In this document: piece by piece, positions 5,115 through 7,586 of the stretch | Numbering within the stretch: position 1 is the first letter of the stretch | How the letters are laid out: each line of letters starts with the position of its first letter | From: Methanobacteriota archaeon | Lineage (GTDB): Archaea > Halobacteriota > Bog-38 > Methanoflorentales > Methanoflorentaceae | Assembly: GCA_003170935.1 (NCBI GenBank) | Contig: PMYA01000075.1 | Coordinates: forward strand, 1-7,586 | DNA length: 7,586 bases | Reading direction: 5' to 3' | Made by a program: the position numbers and the translations under genes | The notes under the pieces: model-generated | The model's input: the letters and a program-made list of their open reading frames with translations, nothing else | Databases searched by the model: none | What the model was told of the DNA's origin: nothing

Positions 5115-6842
5115 ATGCAGCTGCGATGCTTTTTACTTGACGTCGATTATGTCACGCTTAACGGTCGCGCTGTTATTCGCTTGTGGCTTAAAGACGAGCG
5201 TGGTCAAAATATTATCGCCTACGATTCAAGTTTTGAACCCTATTTTTACGCAGTAACTGACGACGCTAGCGCTATCATGTCTGTAGCTTCAACGCGATCT
5301 GGCGAGGAGATTAAGCCTAACCGCGTCGAACGTGTCGTGCGCAAAGATTTCGGACAACCGCTCACCGTGCTCAAAGTGTTTGTCGATCACCCGCAACACG
5401 TACCGATATTACGTGAAAAGGTCGCAGAGCTTGGCGTGAGCGTCAGGGAAGCAGACATTCTTTTTGCCGTCCGGTATATAATCGATCGCGAATTGGTGCC
5501 TATGGATCAGGTTATTCTAGAAGGGCGCGAACGTGAAGATCCCCATTTTTCATTCGCCATCGATGTCGCCCACATAGAGGCCGAACAGCACCACACGAAT
5601 CCTGAACTTAAAATGATGGCCTTCGATTGTGAGATGCTGACCCACGGCGGCGTTCCCATTCCGAGCAAAGACCCTATTATTATCATTTCCCTAGCGACCG
5701 CAGCCGACAAACCGACCTTCATTTCGCTTGACGACGATGAGGATGATAGGCGGGTCATTGCTGACTTCATCTCCTTTATTCATGAATATGACCCCGACGT
5801 TATCGTCGGCTACAACACTGACGAGTTTGACTGGCAATACTTGAAAACGAGGGCAGAAAAATTCAAGCTCCGTTTGACGATTGGGAGAGACAAGAGTCCC
5901 GCAAAGTTCAGTGCCGGTGGTGGCTTCAAAGAGGTCAGGATCTTTGGCCGCAGCAACGTCGACTTGTATAAGGTCGCAAAACGGGACCTCAGCGAGCTCA
6001 GCGTTAAGACGTTGGACAATGTCGCCGACTACATGGGGGTCATGCGCAAATCCGAGCGCGTGCAAGTGCAGGGTTGGGACATGGCTCGGTATTGGAACGA
6101 TCGTGAGCTTCGAAAGCTTCTTTTTGAATATTCTAAAGACGATGTAGTGAGCACGTGGGGGGTCGCAGAGCGGCTGCTCCCTCTTCAGTTTGAATTTTCA
6201 CGGATCGTAAGACAGCCGTTGGACGATGTGTCAAGAATGGGAAGGGGTAGGCAGGTCGAGTCACTTTTGGTAGCTGAGGCGTACAAGATAAATGAAATTG
6301 TGCCTGCAAAAGGGGGAGGCTCGGGCAGCTACGCCGGCGGCTTCGTACTCTTTCCAAAACCCGGCGTCCACGAAGAAGTACTGAGCCTCGATTTTTCGGC
6401 TATGTACCCTTCAATAATGATTAGCTACAACATTTCACCGGATACCGTTATGTCGCCAGATGAAACGTCTACGGAATTTTACGAGGCCCCAGAGTCGCAA
6501 TATCGATTTAGAAAGCACCCTGATGGGTTCTTCAAACTCATTCTCACAAATCTTATTGAACGAAGAAGAGCGGTTAAAGAACAAATGACTCACACAGACA
6601 AGGGTTCACGCGATTTTACTCTACTTGATGTTCACCAGAACGCAATCAAGATCCTGACAAACGCGTTCTATGGCTACACTGGGTGGCCCGCAGCGAAGTG
6701 GTACAGAAAAGAATGTGCTGAAGCAACAACGGCGTGGGGGCGCACCATCATACAGGACGCGGTTGAGCGTGCTGAGAAGCACGGTCTCGAGGTCATCTAC
6801 GGAGACACTGATAGCCTATTCGTAAAGCTCAAAAAGGGCTGA
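5115..6842 (+). CDS. polB1: DNA polymerase B, large fragment of a split enzyme (exonuclease and palm/fingers)
   Basis: N-terminal 575 residues of an archaeal family-B replicative DNA polymerase. The N-terminal domain (about 1-150) begins with the LLDVDYVTLNGRAVIRLW type of strand. The 3'-5' exonuclease is intact: Exo I FDCE (D171, E173), Exo II NTDEFD (N234, D239) and Exo III YSKDD (Y339, D343). The polymerase motifs are intact: A SLDFSAMYPSI (D426), B KILTNAFYG (K512-G520) and C YGDTDS (562-567). The frame then ends at TGA, eight residues after motif C, where unsplit relatives of about 780 residues continue into the thumb. The missing thumb is encoded separately from 6955. The two products are expected to assemble into one enzyme, as reported for the split polymerase of Methanothermobacter thermautotrophicus (large subunit of similar size). 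Start ATG 5115 fits the TATA spacing. Confidence 0.95.
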   Translation: MQLRCFLLDVDYVTLNGRAVIRLWLKDERGQNIIAYDSSFEPYFYAVTDDASAIMSVASTRSGEEIKPNRVERVVRKDFGQPLTVLKVFVDHPQHVPILREKVAELGVSVREADILFAVRYIIDRELVPMDQVILEGREREDPHFSFAIDVAHIEAEQHHTNPELKMMAFDCEMLTHGGVPIPSKDPIIIISLATAADKPTFISLDDDEDDRRVIADFISFIHEYDPDVIVGYNTDEFDWQYLKTRAEKFKLRLTIGRDKSPAKFSAGGGFKEVRIFGRSNVDLYKVAKRDLSELSVKTLDNVADYMGVMRKSERVQVQGWDMARYWNDRELRKLLFEYSKDDVVSTWGVAERLLPLQFEFSRIVRQPLDDVSRMGRGRQVESLLVAEAYKINEIVPAKGGGSGSYAGGFVLFPKPGVHEEVLSLDFSAMYPSIMISYNISPDTVMSPDETSTEFYEAPESQYRFRKHPDGFFKLILTNLIERRRAVKEQMTHTDKGSRDFTLLDVHQNAIKILTNAFYGYTGWPAAKWYRKECAEATTAWGRTIIQDAVERAEKHGLEVIYGDTDSLFVKLKKG

Positions 6843-6886
6843 TTTGCAGCTAGCATCAAAGAAAGCGCGCCAGTCGAGGAGTGAAT

Positions 6887-6955
6887 GTGAAGCTTAAAAC
6901 GAAGAGAAAAGCCCCCACAATCGGTCGCACGTGCGGACAACCAGAGGGGGCCTAA
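6887..6955 (+). CDS. Candidate 22-residue leader ORF coupled to polB2
   Basis: A 22-codon ORF starts at GTG 6887, five bases after a strong Shine-Dalgarno GAGGAG (6876-6881), and ends in TAA whose last A is the first base of the polB2 ATG (TAATG). The product is basic at the start (MKLKTKRK, six Lys/Arg in the first 14 residues) and has no recognisable relation to polymerase. Its position and signals suggest translational coupling with polB2 rather than a functional protein. It runs right through the inverted repeat at 6911-6951. It may be chance; no homologue is known to me. Confidence 0.3.
   Translation: MKLKTKRKAPTIGRTCGQPEGA
6911..6951 (+). promoter_or_regulatory. Inverted repeat overlapping the polB2 ribosome binding site
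   Basis: GCCCCC (6911-6916) pairs perfectly with GGGGGC (6946-6951). Inside lie GGT 6923-6925 with ACC 6940-6942, and the palindrome CGCACGTGCG (6926-6935). The right arm overlaps AGAGGGGG (6943-6950), the Shine-Dalgarno of polB2, four bases before its ATG. In RNA this would hide the ribosome binding site unless a ribosome translating the small ORF opened it. Pairing was found by eye; no energy was calculated. Confidence 0.4.
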
Positions 6956-7586
6956 TGACAACTGAGTTGATGGATCGAATCCAAACATTTATCCAAGAAC
7001 TTTCGACGGTTTATCCAATTAGGCTCGATGTGCAGGAGCACTACAAGGCCATCTTTTTTACCGAGAAGAAGAAGCGCTACGCAGGGATTACCGATGATGG
7101 AACCATCGTTGTCAGAGGTCTCGAAGTGCGCAGGGGTGATTGGTGTGCGCTCGCAAAGGAACTGCAGTCTGACGTCATTAAGATCATTCTTGAAAGGCGA
7201 GAGCCAAAAGCTGCTGCAGAACTGGTCACGATTACGATCAAAAAACTTCGAGCCGGCGAGATCCCGCTAGCAAAGCTCATTATTTACAAAACCCTTACCA
7301 AAAAGATCGCAAGCTACGAATCCGTCCAAGCTCACGTAAGGGCGGCAAAGCGAGCAAAAGAGTACGGCCTCGCCGCTGACGTCGGGACGAAAATTGCCTA
7401 CCTCGTTATGAAAGGGTCTGGATCGATTGGAGACAGGTCTTATCCTTCGGAGATCTTTACCCAGAAGGAGGGCAAATTAATTGATACTTATGGGCAAGAG
7501 CGAGAGATAGACTTCGAATATTACATTAAGCATCAAATTCTTCCGCCCGTCGGAAGGATACTTAACTACTTCGATTACAACGATTC
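6955..7586 (+). CDS. polB2: DNA polymerase B, thumb fragment of a split enzyme (runs off the window)
   Basis: C-terminal part of the family-B polymerase, 210 residues visible and open at the right edge. It contains the primer-contact motif KKKRYAG (38-44), RGLEVRRGDW (54-63) at the start of the thumb, a long helical thumb region with GEIPLAKLIIYKTLTK (101-116), HV..AKRAKEYG (127-138), and the late YYIKHQILPPVGRIL stretch (189-203). All are in the order seen in unsplit archaeal enzymes, and about 10-20 residues probably remain, which would agree with the roughly 223-residue small subunit of the Methanothermobacter enzyme. It lies in a different frame from polB1, 112 bases downstream. It has its own ATG, and AGAGGGGG at 6943-6950 as Shine-Dalgarno. 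A TATA-like CTTAAAACG (6893-6901) could give a separate transcript. Confidence 0.93.
   Translation, partial: MTTELMDRIQTFIQELSTVYPIRLDVQEHYKAIFFTEKKKRYAGITDDGTIVVRGLEVRRGDWCALAKELQSDVIKIILERREPKAAAELVTITIKKLRAGEIPLAKLIIYKTLTKKIASYESVQAHVRAAKRAKEYGLAADVGTKIAYLVMKGSGSIGDRSYPSEIFTQKEGKLIDTYGQEREIDFEYYIKHQILPPVGRILNYFDYND

Noticed and set aside
5507..6147. Several ORFs of 69-124 codons on both strands inside polB1
   Set aside because: All lie wholly within the strongly conserved polymerase frame and show low-complexity or shadow-like composition.
6840..6842. TGA as selenocysteine or other recoding in polB1
   Set aside because: The frame after TGA meets further stops after 13 codons (6882-6884) and does not resemble polymerase; no reason for recoding exists at this loop.
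6830..6897. Frameshift at A5G3 (6831-6838) joining polB1 to a continued polymerase frame
   Set aside because: Shifting to the polB2 frame gives about 19 more codons ending in TAA at 6895-6897, so it cannot reach polB2, and the residues are not needed because polB1 and polB2 already abut in alignment with unsplit enzymes.
6840..6957. Intein at the break of the polymerase
   Set aside because: Polymerase inteins sit inside motifs A, B or C; here motif C is intact and uninterrupted, and the 112-base spacer is too short for an intein and lacks splice motifs.
1..7586. CRISPR array, tRNA, rRNA or attachment site
   Set aside because: No direct repeats with regular spacing, no cloverleaf pattern and no conserved rRNA stretch were seen on either strand.

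Overview
The window comes from an archaeal chromosome, most likely a euryarchaeon. The evidence is a family-B replicative DNA polymerase of archaeal type, archaeal TATA boxes about 25-30 bases before several start codons (leaderless or near-leaderless transcripts), an archaeal MoaA, and a roughly 440-residue AIR-synthase-like protein of a kind I know from methanogens and relatives. The polymerase N-terminus looks most like the Archaeoglobus/methanogen side of Euryarchaeota. I cannot name the genus. All genes look native and use similar codons; the only hint of mobile DNA is a doubtful fragment at the left edge.

Layout. Bases 1-215 hold a possible transposon relic, a small hairpin and a strong TATA box. 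A plus-strand run follows: moaA (radical SAM enzyme of molybdopterin synthesis), an overlapping 50-residue ORF, a NIF3/DUF34 metal protein and a small SWIM zinc-finger protein (216-2341). A minus-strand pair converges on it: hisH (4324 to 3704) and an AIR-synthase-related ATP-binding protein (3704 to 2370), joined by a one-base TAATG overlap. A divergent intergenic region (4325-4601) carries one promoter per side. A plus-strand DUF151 (bifunctional nuclease) gene follows, then the DNA polymerase.

The main point of interest is the polymerase. It is encoded as two polypeptides. The first (5115-6842, 575 residues) holds the exonuclease domain and catalytic motifs A, B and C and stops eight residues after the YGDTDS motif. 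The second (6955 to beyond the right edge, at least 210 residues) holds the thumb. The break falls in the loop between palm and thumb, and the two ends appear to abut with almost nothing lost. The 112-base spacer is in no frame a continuation of the polymerase. It contains a 22-codon ORF with a good Shine-Dalgarno and a GTG start whose TAA overlaps the ATG of the second gene, plus an inverted repeat that would pair with the ribosome binding site of the second gene. Together these suggest a genuine split polymerase, comparable in subunit sizes to that of Methanothermobacter thermautotrophicus, with a possible translational device matching synthesis of the two halves. This reading is inferred from sequence alone.
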